64,000 nt of DNA from MADRE3 sp963718195. Lineage in GTDB: Bacteria > Desulfobacterota > Desulfobulbia > Desulfobulbales > Desulfocapsaceae. The stretch covers positions 124,001-188,000 of the forward strand of contig CAVQYQ010000001.1 in NCBI GenBank assembly GCA_963718195.1. The letters are read 5' to 3'. This document shows, one piece after another, positions 1 to 8,570 of this stretch (position 1 is the first letter of the stretch; each line of letters begins with the position of its first letter). Under the pieces are notes generated by a model. It made no database searches, was not told the DNA's origin, and saw only the letters and a list, made by a program, of their open reading frames with translations. The position numbers and the translations under genes were made by a program.

Positions 1-2
1 CC

Positions 3-1853
3 TATGACGCCGCCAGGGAAGGCACCAGGGAGGTGTGGGGTGCTGTTTTTGCTTCGACGGCAACCACCGTGGCTGTCTTTCTGCCGGTCATATTCATGCA
101 GGAGGAGGCTGGACAGCTTTTCCGAGATATTGCCATTGCCATCACCTTTTCGATCATGATCAGCTTCATGGTCTCAATCACCGTGATTCCGACCTTTGTC
201 AATATCTTTTACCGTAAAGATGAAGGAAAGAACAAGCAGCCGAATCGCTTGCAGCGCTCCATTATCGGACCTTTCTTTGCCCGTGTCCTGATGGCATTTT
301 CCAATTTTTGTCTGAAAAATGTTTTCACCAGGATCGTTACGGTCATCCTGTTCACATCCCTTTCGATCGGAATCATTTTCTGGCTGCGACCGAGTGCTGA
401 GTACCTGCCGCTTGGCAACCAGAACTTGATTCTCAATATCCTGCTTCCCCCTCCCGGATATTCTGTCGATAAGTTAAAGGAGATAGGGCACGATATCTAC
501 CGCCAGGCTGAACCCCACTTCAAGGAAGACAACCTGGATGGAATTCCTCAGATCAAAGAGATGTTCTATGTCGGAGCAGATCGAATCACCCTTTTTGGCG
601 GCACCTCCGTTCATGAAACCCGGGCAAAAGAACTGATACCGCTTTTCACTCGTATCATAAATTCAATTCCCGGCATATTCGGGGTCTCGCTTCAGACGAG
701 TATCTTTGAAAGGGGTCTCGGCCAGGGACGGACCGTTGAAGTAAACGTCTCCGGTGATGACATAAACGAGATCGTCGGGGCTGCCAGAATGTTGTTCGGG
801 GCAATCAGTCAGAACATCCAGGGCGCCCAGGTGAGACCGGTACCCTCTCTTGAAACAAGTTACCCGGAGATCAGGGTCAGTCCAAATAAGGAAAGACTTG
901 CCGCAAACGGCTTGACAGAAAGAGATCTGGGTATCTACGTTGACATCCTGATGGATGGCAGAAAAATTGATGAATTCAGGCCGGAGGGTACAAAGCAGAT
1001 CGATCTCGTTCTCAAAGGAAATGAAACCCGGTTTGACAATCCCGAAAACATCCTCAACGCGCCTATCGTCAATCGATTTGGTGATCTGATTAAAATTGGC
1101 GATATCAGTGAGCTCGGGTACACTGAAGGTATGCCTCAAGTCAATCACCTGGAGCGTAAACGAAATATTACCCTCCAGGTCACACCGCCCGCATCAATCG
1201 CCCTGCAGGATGCGATGGAAATAATTGAAAATAATGTTGTCGGCTCAATGAGGCAGGGCGGGAAACTCGACAATGTAGAGATAACCATAGGCGGTAACGC
1301 TGACAAGCTTGCCGAAACGGGAAAAGCACTGCAATGGAATCTGCTCCTGGCCCTGCTGATCACCTACCTGTTGATGGCCGCATTGTTTGAAAATTTTCTT
1401 TACCCGTTCATTATTCTGTTCAGCGTTCCTCTTGCTGCTGCCGGTGGCTTTATCGGCCTTTTGACAGTCAATACATTTGTTGCCCCGCAGGGCTTTGATA
1501 TACTGGCCATGCTCGGGTTTATTATTTTAATTGGCACCGTGGTCAATAATGCGATCCTTATCGTACACCAGTCTCTTAACAACGTGCGCTACAACGGACT
1601 GGAAGGCGTAACTGCAGTATCTCAGGCGGTGCAAACAAGAATCAGACCAATATTCATGAGTGCTACCACTTCTATTCTGGCCATGACGCCGCTGGTTTTG
1701 TCCACCGGGGCCGGCTCCGAGTTATATCGCGGGCTCGGCAGTATTCTGCTTGGTGGCCTTGCCCTGTCGACCCTGTTTACCCTGTTTGTTATCCCAGCAA
1801 TGCTGGTCTTTGCAATCGGATTTGAGAGGAGTAGAAACCATGAAGCTCAGTAG
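3..1853 (+). CDS. RND-family efflux pump inner-membrane permease, C-terminal part (5' end outside window)
   Basis: The reading frame is already open at the first bases of the window, so the N-terminal part lies upstream. The visible ~616 residues match the AcrB/HAE1-type RND permease. They begin in the REGTREVWG segment before TM4-TM6, continue with TM helices (TVAVFLPVIFM, ISFMVSITVIPT), the second large periplasmic loop, and a second TM bundle (LLLALLITYLLMAALFENF, FDILAMLGFIILIGTVVNNAIL, ending LFTLFVIPAMLVFAIG). The family exports drugs or other amphiphiles by proton antiport, with a periplasmic adaptor and an outer-membrane channel. The next gene is a TolC-like channel overlapping by 14 bp, so a tripartite pump operon is expected with the adaptor upstream. 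The substrate cannot be told from the sequence. The end is complete. Confidence 0.93.
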   Translation, partial: YDAAREGTREVWGAVFASTATTVAVFLPVIFMQEEAGQLFRDIAIAITFSIMISFMVSITVIPTFVNIFYRKDEGKNKQPNRLQRSIIGPFFARVLMAFSNFCLKNVFTRIVTVILFTSLSIGIIFWLRPSAEYLPLGNQNLILNILLPPPGYSVDKLKEIGHDIYRQAEPHFKEDNLDGIPQIKEMFYVGADRITLFGGTSVHETRAKELIPLFTRIINSIPGIFGVSLQTSIFERGLGQGRTVEVNVSGDDINEIVGAARMLFGAISQNIQGAQVRPVPSLETSYPEIRVSPNKERLAANGLTERDLGIYVDILMDGRKIDEFRPEGTKQIDLVLKGNETRFDNPENILNAPIVNRFGDLIKIGDISELGYTEGMPQVNHLERKRNITLQVTPPASIALQDAMEIIENNVVGSMRQGGKLDNVEITIGGNADKLAETGKALQWNLLLALLITYLLMAALFENFLYPFIILFSVPLAAAGGFIGLLTVNTFVAPQGFDILAMLGFIILIGTVVNNAILIVHQSLNNVRYNGLEGVTAVSQAVQTRIRPIFMSATTSILAMTPLVLSTGAGSELYRGLGSILLGGLALSTLFTLFVIPAMLVFAIGFERSRNHEAQ

Positions 1854-3102
1854 CCTTCTAATAACATTTCTCCTGTTGCCCCAGATAACCTTCGCCCTGA
1901 CCCTGGAACAGATGCAGCAGGCCGCGCTTGAAAACCGCTCACTTGTCAAACGGTACGAGGCAGAAGTAGACAAATCCATTGAAGATATCCGAATTGCCAA
2001 AAGCGGTTATTACCCTTCATTGGACGTCAATTACAACACCTACACCCTTGACGAGCCAACGATTAACGAACGGCGGGATAATTCCGTTTTCAGCTCAGCA
2101 CTGAGATGGAATATTTTTTCCGGATTTAAAGATAAATACAGCATCAGTTCAGCGGAAAGTTTTAAAAACGTTGAATCCTACCGGCTTCTGGCCATCGAAC
2201 AGGATATTCAGCTCGCGGTTGCCTTGAGATACCTGGACGTCTATAACCAGCAGGCTCGATTCAAAGTTGCACGAGATACATATAAGACCCTGGAAAGCCT
2301 CTATATTGATAGTAAGAACCGATATGAAGTCGGGCTTATAGATAAAAATGCCGTCCTCAAGTTCAAGGTGGATTACGACAACGCAAATCTCGCCGTCCAG
2401 AGGGAAGAGGCTGGAATGGCCAAGGCAATGCACGAGCTGAGCAGAGTCATTAACCTTGAAATAAGAGACGCCGACCTGGACTTTGCTGAATTCCAGGCAC
2501 CGCCAACGCTTGAGCGCCAGGATAGTCTCGAGCAGCAGATGCTCACCCTGCGAAGTGAATTGAAGGCCCTTGAATATCTATCCCAATCTGCTGAAAATCA
2601 GGTAAACGCTCAGTATGGTGATTATTACCCCCAGTTTGACCTTGTCGGCAGGTATCGAAAATATGATGACAGTTTACTCAATGGCCAGGGTGATTTCAGT
2701 GACGAAGAACTTCGGGCTGAGCTGATCATGTCGCTCAACCTGTTCAGAGGGTTCCAGGACGAGGCCGAAATAGCCCGGGCTAAAGCCAACGTACGATCGA
2801 TAAACTATGACCTGGCCGAACTCCAGGAGGAGTTCAGAACAATATTAAAAAACTTACTCGTCGATTACCAGATAAGCCTCGCAAATGTTGATGTTGCCCG
2901 GGTGGATATAACCTTTGCTGAGGATAATCTGCGTATCACCGATCTCAAGTATAAAGAGGGTGTGCAGCGCCAGATCGACCTGCTCGATGCGGTCTCCAAC
3001 CTTACCAGAGCGCAATCAAATTACGTTGCCGTGGTAAAAGCAGTGTTTGAAAATTATTATCGAGTAATTAGAATGATCGAAGGGTTCCCCGGCAGAAGGT
3101 AG
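1840..3102 (+). CDS. TolC-like outer membrane efflux protein
   Basis: A 420-residue outer-membrane factor of the OEP/TolC family, the exit duct of the RND pump encoded just upstream. The start is ATG 1840, preceded by GAGAGGAG and overlapping the end of the permease gene by 14 bp, which implies translational coupling. Residues 1-20 form a signal peptide (KLSSLLITFLLLPQITFA). The mature protein begins with the LTLEQMQQAALENRSL helix typical of the family, and has the two repeated long alpha-helical hairpin regions (around residues 20-210 and 220-415) rich in Ala, Gln and Glu. The length is near the usual 420-480. A longer frame starting at 1750 exists but lacks a ribosome site and would bury the signal peptide. 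Confidence 0.92.
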   Translation: MKLSSLLITFLLLPQITFALTLEQMQQAALENRSLVKRYEAEVDKSIEDIRIAKSGYYPSLDVNYNTYTLDEPTINERRDNSVFSSALRWNIFSGFKDKYSISSAESFKNVESYRLLAIEQDIQLAVALRYLDVYNQQARFKVARDTYKTLESLYIDSKNRYEVGLIDKNAVLKFKVDYDNANLAVQREEAGMAKAMHELSRVINLEIRDADLDFAEFQAPPTLERQDSLEQQMLTLRSELKALEYLSQSAENQVNAQYGDYYPQFDLVGRYRKYDDSLLNGQGDFSDEELRAELIMSLNLFRGFQDEAEIARAKANVRSINYDLAELQEEFRTILKNLLVDYQISLANVDVARVDITFAEDNLRITDLKYKEGVQRQIDLLDAVSNLTRAQSNYVAVVKAVFENYYRVIRMIEGFPGRR

Positions 3103-3145
3103 ACCGTCTGGTCTGAAAACAATTACTTCCACAAGGAGATTTGAT

Positions 3146-3475
3146 ATGTCCGGTAAGAAAGTAAAAGTAAAACACTACCAGTACCTGCGATCCAACTTTC
3201 CAGAGACGATAGCGGCAGTTGAAAGCCTCGGTGCAACCATTCGCGAGGCCGGACCGCTCGACAATAAAACAACTGAACTGATACAGCTGGCAGTTGCTGC
3301 CTCAAGTCAGTCGGTCGGTTCTGTTCACTCTCATACCCGAAGAGCACTGGCAGCAGGCGCCAGCAAAGAAGAAATAGAACATGCGCTTCTGGTCCTTATC
3401 TCAACAATCGGTTTTCCCAAAGTGGCAGCGGCCCTTGCCTGGATCCAGGAAATTACAGCTGATTCTTCCGAGTGA
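3146..3475 (+). CDS. Carboxymuconolactone decarboxylase (AhpD-like) family protein lacking the CxxC pair
   Basis: A 109-residue all-helical protein of the CMD/AhpD fold: KTTELIQLAVAAS, a conserved HTRRAL segment, then AGASKEEIEHALLVLISTIGFPKV. Redox-active members carry CxxC four residues before the conserved His (CxxCxxxH). Here that position reads SVGSVHSH, so both cysteines are serine while the His is kept. AhpD-type disulfide reductase activity is therefore unlikely. The protein is closer to the non-redox gamma-carboxymuconolactone decarboxylase branch or to an uncharacterised branch. The start ATG 3146 follows AAGGAG at good spacing. It sits 10 bp before the GDPD gene and may be co-transcribed with it. 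The substrate is unknown. Confidence 0.85.
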   Translation: MSGKKVKVKHYQYLRSNFPETIAAVESLGATIREAGPLDNKTTELIQLAVAASSQSVGSVHSHTRRALAAGASKEEIEHALLVLISTIGFPKVAAALAWIQEITADSSE

Positions 3476-3484
3476 TCGTATGGC

Positions 3485-4310
3485 ATGCTGACAAGAAATA
3501 TTGCCCACCGGGGGGCACGGAGTCTTGCTCCTGAAAATACACTTGCAGCCCTGAGAAAAGCCTGGGACATCGGTACCGACGGTGTCGAGATCGATATCCA
3601 GGTTTCTGCAGATGGTCAGCTTGTCATTCATCATGATCAAACGCTTGAAAGAACCACCAATGTTTCAGAATGTTTTCCAGATCGCACAAAAGAACCGGTA
3701 ACCACATTTCAGCTCGATGAGCTCAGAACCCTTGATGCAGGTTCCTGGTTTATTGATTCTGACCCCTTCTCACAAATCAGTTCTGGAAATATCGCATTCA
3801 CGGAAATAAAACAGTTCTATAATCTCAAGATACCAACACTTGAGGAAGTGCTGCTCTTTATAAAAAACAAACCCTGGCAGATCAATCTCGAGTTAAAAAA
3901 AATAACGAAACCGCTTCAATCCTTCCCACTGGTCGAAAAGGTAATTGCGCTTCTGGAACACCTGAATATCGATAGCAAACAGATTGTGATCTCCTCATTT
4001 TATCACCCCTATCTTGACCAGGCTCAGCATCGCCACCCTGGAATTGAAGTAAATGCGCTGATTGGAGGTGGCTTGCCCGGCCGTAACAACTGGGGAAATT
4101 ACAACTATCAGGTCTACAATGCAAACCAGGAGTATATTGATCATGAGCAGGTAACCAGGGCTAAAGAAGCGTGGCTGTACCGTAAATCTTTATACCGTCA
4201 ATGACCCTGAGATGATGCAAACCTATATTGACTGGGGAGTCTCATCCCTGATAACCGATTATCCCCAGAAACTGAAGAAGATCCTGGACAAATTGCGGAC
4301 CAGTCACTGA
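3485..4310 (+). CDS. Glycerophosphodiester phosphodiesterase, frameshifted near base 4172
   Basis: Hydrolyses glycerophosphodiesters to glycerol-3-phosphate plus an alcohol (GDPD family, TIM barrel). The N-terminus shows the catalytic HRG (IAHRGARSLAPENTL), the metal-binding GVEIDIQ and the general-base region VIHHDQTLERTT. A Glu-rich strand LELKK is at about residue 136. The frame opened at 3485 stops at 4204, but the C-terminal family motif (VNLYTVNDPEMM...WGVSSLITDYP) continues in the next frame to a TGA at 4308-4310. Removing one base near 4172 joins the two parts into a protein of about 274 residues with no internal stop. The family's usual length is 230-260. No signal peptide is seen, so it is probably cytoplasmic. 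It may be a sequencing indel or a recent inactivation. Confidence 0.82.
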
Positions 4311-4321
4311 CTTTGGAGAAC

Positions 4322-4810
4322 ATGGTGAGAAGAAAGGACAAGGCAATAGAAGAAAAGGCTAAGATTTCCGAAATCATCAGGAGTTGTCAGGTCTGCCGGC
4401 TGGCATTATGTCGCGATGACAAACCCTATATTGTTCCAGTTTCATTTGGCTATGATGATGATTCCATCTATTTTCATTCGGCCAGGGCTGGAAAAAAAAT
4501 TGACATACTCGCCGTCAATCCTCAGGTCTGCTTCGAGTTCGAATCGGAAGTTTCCTTAATACCCAATGAAACAGCCCCCTGTAACTGGTCGTTTTCATTT
4601 CAGAGCGTGATCGGATTTGGCCAGGTTAAGGAGATGTCTGCCGCTGAAGACAAGCGTACCGGACTTGCCCATATTATGCGCCAGTACTCAGATAAGCATT
4701 GGGATTTTATAAACATTTCCGTGGACGGACTCAAGGTCTATAAGATTGTAATCGACTCAATGACAGGCAAACAATCACCACCCCCTGATAAGAGCAACGG
4801 TGTTGAATGA
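4322..4810 (+). CDS. Pyridoxamine 5'-phosphate oxidase family flavoprotein (NimA-like)
   Basis: About 162 residues with the split-barrel FMN-binding fold. The order is: helix AKISEIIRSCQVCRLALCRDDKPYIVPVSFGYDDDSIYFHSARAGKKIDIL, a strand with VCFEFE, then SFQSVIGFGQVKEM and VYKIVIDSMTGKQ at the C-terminus. This is the layout of NimA/PNPOx-like proteins, which include nitroimidazole reductases, but most members have no known substrate. The start is uncertain: ATG 4322 and GTG 4325 follow a GGAG at 4315-4318, and a TTG at 4313 is also in frame. It begins only about 12 bp after the GDPD stop. No transmembrane or signal region is seen. Confidence 0.85.
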   Translation: MVRRKDKAIEEKAKISEIIRSCQVCRLALCRDDKPYIVPVSFGYDDDSIYFHSARAGKKIDILAVNPQVCFEFESEVSLIPNETAPCNWSFSFQSVIGFGQVKEMSAAEDKRTGLAHIMRQYSDKHWDFINISVDGLKVYKIVIDSMTGKQSPPPDKSNGVE

Positions 4811-4856
4811 CCCAGGAGTGTGCTGTGGATATACAGGGACGAGAGCACCATATATG

Positions 4857-4895
4857 AAAAAAAAGAGGAAGGGCCAAGGGAGTGGCCCTTCCTCT
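4857..4895 (-). terminator. Intrinsic terminator reading on the minus strand
   Basis: A perfect 13-bp stem (AGAGGAAGGGCCA at 4864-4876 pairing with 4883-4895) with a 6-nt loop. On the minus strand it is followed by a run of T (A8 on the plus strand at 4857-4864), giving a textbook rho-independent terminator for leftward transcription. On the plus strand the same hairpin follows the NimA-like gene but lacks a T-run. The only leftward candidate gene upstream is the unrecognised frame at 5207-5455. Confidence 0.75.
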
Positions 4896-5020
4896 GCTAG
4901 AAAAAAGAGGTTGATATGGCAGTCATTTTCTTTTTTTCTAGAAAACTTAGGTTGACCGGGCAACCGATGTGCATATTTTTAGCAAAAGCAATGGTAGCGC
5001 TTTAAAAACATTTCCAAAAT

Positions 5021-5055
5021 CAGAGTACCAAACCTTGTTGCTCTCCGGTACTCTG
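5021..5055. repeat. Inverted repeat CAGAGTACC/GGTACTCTG
   Basis: Perfect 9-bp arms (5021-5029 and 5047-5055) separated by 17 bp, in a stretch without an obvious gene. It could be a hairpin in the leftward transcript between the frame at 5207 and the terminator at 4857. No T-run follows. Function unknown. Confidence 0.4.
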
Positions 5056-5206
5056 TTATTGCCCTTGCATACTATCTTTCGTTTCTATGAAATGCAATAG
5101 GGCAACAACCTACAAAGACTAGGTAAATATACGGACTTTGGTGTTTTTTCGAAGTTATGCCACACTGTGGTCCCTGCAGGAAATATCTCCAATATTTGCA
5201 AATATT

Positions 5207-5455
5207 TCAAAACTTTAGCCAGGAAACATCTCTATCACCATTGCCAGGCGATTGTGCCAATTGTGCAACCGCCAAAAACATAGGTGGCTCGCTTTTTGTA
5301 GGGTTGTACTTGCCAGGAAAATGGCTGTAAATTATCCTCGATAAAGAAATATTGGCCACTCCCGACAGATTATCTATCATAGCAATTATCCTTGCACCCA
5401 TTTCCTTTGTATTATCAAGTTGTCGTTGTTTGATTCTGAGAGCAATAATTCCCAT
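5207..5455 (-). CDS. Hypothetical protein, unrecognised, 82 residues
   Basis: An open frame of 82 codons starting ATG 5455, with a soluble-looking mixed composition (MGIIALRIKQRQLDNTKEMG... and ...DVSWLKF). I recognise no family. It has no Shine-Dalgarno sequence. Instead, a GTGCAC-N3-GTGCAC repeat lies directly upstream of the ATG, and a strong leftward terminator lies about 310 bp past its stop. These flanking signals make a leftward transcript plausible, but the frame itself could be chance. An AT-rich 16-bp perfect palindrome (5191-5206) abuts its stop. Confidence 0.3.
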   Translation of the reverse strand: MGIIALRIKQRQLDNTKEMGARIIAMIDNLSGVANISLSRIIYSHFPGKYNPTKSEPPMFLAVAQLAQSPGNGDRDVSWLKF

Positions 5456-5456
5456 T

Positions 5457-5471
5457 GTGCACTTTGTGCAC
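5457..5471. promoter_or_regulatory. Repeated palindrome GTGCAC-TTT-GTGCAC
   Basis: Two copies of the self-complementary hexamer GTGCAC three bases apart, immediately upstream of the ATG of the small leftward frame at 5455. The whole is nearly two-fold symmetric, as expected for a repressor operator or a start-site hairpin. No regulator can be assigned. Confidence 0.3.
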
Positions 5472-5640
5472 TAAGAAATTTGTCAGTTTTTTTCACTCAA
5501 AAGAACTATTTAAAAAAATCTTTTGATAATTTTCGGGGGTGCAATTTTGACATATTTTCATCAGAATTGATGGTGACTGATTATTGAACGGTACCCGGTC
5601 AGGAGATGCTTACTAAAGCAGAAAATTGTAATCAGGAAGA

Positions 5641-5680
5641 TGGCGGAGGAGCAGGGATTCGTACCCTGGGTGGAGTCGGC
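5641..5680 (-). other. tRNA 3'-end remnant (T-arm, acceptor strand and CCA)
   Basis: On the minus strand this reads as a tRNA T-arm, CAGGG-TACGAAT-CCCTG, followed by CTCCTCC, G and CCA, as in the 3' half of a tRNA-Ser-like gene with an encoded CCA end. The loop has TACGAAT instead of the usual TTCGAAT. Upstream minus-strand sequence contains no GGAGGAG acceptor partner, D-arm or anticodon arm, so this is not a whole tRNA. Such 3' fragments are typical of attachment-site duplications left by integrative elements that target tRNA genes. No integrase is present nearby. Confidence 0.45.
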
Positions 5681-5800
5681 TCGGCACTATGGCTCGCTTC
5701 TACTCTGACCACATTTACTATTACTTTGTGATCAAATACGAACGGGCCTGATTATATCAACCAGACCCGTTCATTAGTGTGTTATGATCTCTTAGAAATT

Positions 5801-6282
5801 CTATGGAATCATCACCGTATCGATGACATGGATTATGCCATTGCTAGTCATAATGTCTGTCTGTATCACTTGTGCATCATTAACCATGACAGCGTCTCCA
5901 TCAACCTTCACTGCCAGATTCATATCATTGGCGGTCTTGGCAGATGACAGTTTTACCACTTCGACTGCTGCAACTTTACCTGGAACCACATGGTAGAGGA
6001 GGATTGTCTGCAGCTTCTCTTTATTTTCAGGTTTTAACAAGTCCTCAACCGTTCCCGCTGGTAGCTTGGCAAATGCGTCATCGGTTGGCGCAAAACGGTA
6101 AATGGCCCTTCACTCTTAAGGGTATCGACTAGATCCGCGGCCTGTACTGCTGCAACAAGCGTATTGAAAGAACCAGCGCCAACTGCAGTGTCTACAATGT
6201 CTTTTTTGTATGAACCACTGAATGCCAGTGATGAAGTGAATAATGCTACGGTAAGTGCTGCTATCATTGTTAGTGTTTTCAT
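5801..6282 (-). CDS. Secreted fasciclin (FAS1) domain protein, frameshifted near base 6101
   Basis: A signal peptide (residues 1-22, ...ALTVALFTSSLAFSG) is followed by one fasciclin/beta-Ig-H3 domain. The N-terminal part reads KKDIVDTAVGAGSFNTLVAAVQAADLVDTLKSEGPFTV, and the C-terminal part has LLKPENKEKLQTILLYHVVPGKV and the ending NGIIHVIDTVMIP. The two halves are in different frames. Adding one T to a T4 run near 6101 restores the family motif FAPTDDAFAKLP and gives about 160 residues, the normal size for a single-domain bacterial FAS1 protein. FAS1 proteins are exported or surface proteins involved in adhesion. The exact role is unknown. No anchor is seen. Confidence 0.83.
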
Positions 6283-6672
6283 TTTTATACCCTCTTGTTT
6301 ATGTGATTAGTTGATTTTGTTTTTGATCATGATCTCGTGAAATTTGAATTGATCAGATCATTGAGTACTTTTCTTCAAACAACGTGCAAGATGCACTTTA
6401 AGCGATTCCTAACCCCTCATTTAATTTTCGTCAGTGTTGTTTGCTACTCGATAAACTAAGACCATTGCTACACAATGCAATGATAGTAAAAAATGGGTTT
6501 AATGGTAGTATGAACTATAAAAGTAAGGACAGGTACGTGATAAGTAATTGCTTTTTCAAACAGTTGCATCAGAAAAACAATAAAATTTGATGAAAATAAA
6601 TAGTCTGGAGTGATTTTCAAATAAGAAGAATGCTACTGGGAAAGTAGCTCTTGCTGAGAAAACGACGGTTAA
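6283..6672. other. Intergenic region, no gene recognised
   Basis: An AT-rich stretch between the fasciclin gene (leftward, start at 6282) and the end of the C11 peptidase gene. It should hold the fasciclin promoter. I see no convincing open frame, RNA or terminator. Confidence 0.5.
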
Positions 6673-8325
6673 TTACTTACCATTTTTTGATAACAGCAGC
6701 ACTTCAACGGATTCACGTAGATCATCATCGACCTTGCGATGTTTTCCCGGTGTTCTCAATACTGCTTGAAGGTGGCGTATAAAACCTATTGGTATCAATC
6801 TTTTATCCATTCTCTCCAATATTCCCAGATACCTTTTTATAGAAATATACCTTCCCTTTGAGACATCTTTTCGTAATTCCCATGATATTTTTGTGCCTAA
6901 ACGTTTGACAACTTCAATATCAGCGTTTTCATAGGCCTTTTCATATTCATCAATGAGTATTTCGGTATATCTCTCCAGCATCTGAGTCCGATAGGTATCT
7001 ATCAATTCACCCCAGGATGTATCTTGGCTGAATCTTGAATTTCTGTACATGCTCATGTGTGAACGGTAGACGTTGTCAGGAACGAGGAAACTGGGCAAAA
7101 ATATGGAGACGCCATTTGATTGACTGTCATCGGTGTGCCGTTCATACAGGATGAGTTCATTCTCAAGAATATCTATCGAATTCTGACAGAGCTTCTTGAG
7201 ATGAATATCCTCCGAATAGTCGCTTAAATGTTCAAGAACATCCTGTAAATCGAGATACTCTAAATTTAGAAAACTTGGGTATTTCTGAGATGCATTAATG
7301 GCTGTGTGCAAGTTTGTCAAAACTTCCTTACCTGATGGTTTTATATTCATTTGCTCGACGAGATATTTTGACAGAATATCGAGTGAATTTGATAATTTAC
7401 TATACTTTTGACAATTCACTAATGCCAATGTTGCTGGGTATTTTGCGGTAAACCCTGTACCATCTTCATTTTGAATATTGACCTCAGTTTCATACTGACT
7501 GACGAATGAGTCAATGGTCACTTTGCCCATTTCCAGCGCTGCTACATCAGGATTTGAGATGAGTTCACCTATGAGTTTTTCAGGTTCAATTCCTCGGATT
7601 TGATACCTACCCGGCGGTTTATTAACCATTCTGACTTCATCCTCACTACCAATCATATAGTTTGTAACATCCTGCAGCTCATATCCCACTTCGACCATAT
7701 TTGTAAGGCATGAGAAAAAGAGCATCAGGTGAAATTTTTCACCGGATAAGCCCTTTTTAATTGCTTGATTAAATTCCCGATGATTCATGGCACGCTGCCC
7801 TGTATCGTCGGGTGAAAGCAAAGCGGACTTATAATCTCGCTGAGTATCAAGAGATTTCGTATCAATTATGCCTCTTCCATGACCAAAGAGAATGAAGATG
7901 TATTTATCGGAAGGGTACTTAAGAGATTTTTTTATAAATTTCTCAAGCACCTTTGGGTCACCCAGGTTTTCTTCTCCCATATCCTCAATAACTGTGGAAT
8001 TGATCACACCAATCTCGTCATCCCTGGTAATATGAAGGAGTTTGGTATTCTCCCATTGAGCCCCATAACCGCCATTCTCACCCGGCTTGCCATCAACAAG
8101 CGCTATGATATCAACATCTTGCGACGACCCCACCGTTTCCATCATATCAACAGCATACAGAACTTCGTTGGCAAGGTTGTTGTCTCCATTCATGTAACAA
8201 ATGATGGTGACTTTTTTGTTTGGACTCAATGCTGCATCTATCTGCTGGGGAAAAAGGGGCGTCAGGAGGGCAAGAAGAATGGCAAGAAGCAGATTTTTTT
8301 TCTGATGAATCTTTTTTACTGACAT
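6673..8325 (-). CDS. Clostripain-family (C11) caspase-like cysteine peptidase, secreted
   Basis: 550 residues. An N-terminal signal peptide or anchor (KKNLLLAILLALLTPLFPQQIDA) is followed by the C11 catalytic domain. This has the opening strand KVTIICYMNGDNNLANEVL, the catalytic His in YIFILFGHGRGI (around residue 150), and the catalytic Cys in HLMLFFSCLTNMVEVGYEL (around residue 205), preceded by the LSPDDTG segment. Clostripain relatives cleave after basic residues and are calcium-dependent. The C-terminal ~200 residues are helical and charged with no recognised domain. It stands alone, with no inhibitor or substrate gene beside it. It could act on exported proteins or in a cell-death-like role, which is inference only. 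Confidence 0.85.
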   Translation of the reverse strand: MSVKKIHQKKNLLLAILLALLTPLFPQQIDAALSPNKKVTIICYMNGDNNLANEVLYAVDMMETVGSSQDVDIIALVDGKPGENGGYGAQWENTKLLHITRDDEIGVINSTVIEDMGEENLGDPKVLEKFIKKSLKYPSDKYIFILFGHGRGIIDTKSLDTQRDYKSALLSPDDTGQRAMNHREFNQAIKKGLSGEKFHLMLFFSCLTNMVEVGYELQDVTNYMIGSEDEVRMVNKPPGRYQIRGIEPEKLIGELISNPDVAALEMGKVTIDSFVSQYETEVNIQNEDGTGFTAKYPATLALVNCQKYSKLSNSLDILSKYLVEQMNIKPSGKEVLTNLHTAINASQKYPSFLNLEYLDLQDVLEHLSDYSEDIHLKKLCQNSIDILENELILYERHTDDSQSNGVSIFLPSFLVPDNVYRSHMSMYRNSRFSQDTSWGELIDTYRTQMLERYTEILIDEYEKAYENADIEVVKRLGTKISWELRKDVSKGRYISIKRYLGILERMDKRLIPIGFIRHLQAVLRTPGKHRKVDDDLRESVEVLLLSKNGK

Positions 8326-8570
8326 TCTTATTAACTACACCATAATCGATGGGTATTGCAAAAAATAGTTTTTACATCGCACCTCTTTTGTTCTGATTGC
8401 CACCCCAATACCGGAGGAGAGCTTCCGTGTCAAGCTATAATGGTGAAAGACACGGTCGTCCATTTCGTGACGCTTTTCATTTGACAGTGGCTCTGCTTGA
8501 AACTATTGGTAAGACACGATACCGGCTGATAATCGTCCTCAGCCCTTAACAAGATAAAAACGGTGAAAAC

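Noticed and set aside
5641..5730. Complete tRNA gene on the minus strand.
   Set aside because: Only T-arm and acceptor 3' strand are present. No complementary acceptor, D-arm or anticodon arm can be found upstream.
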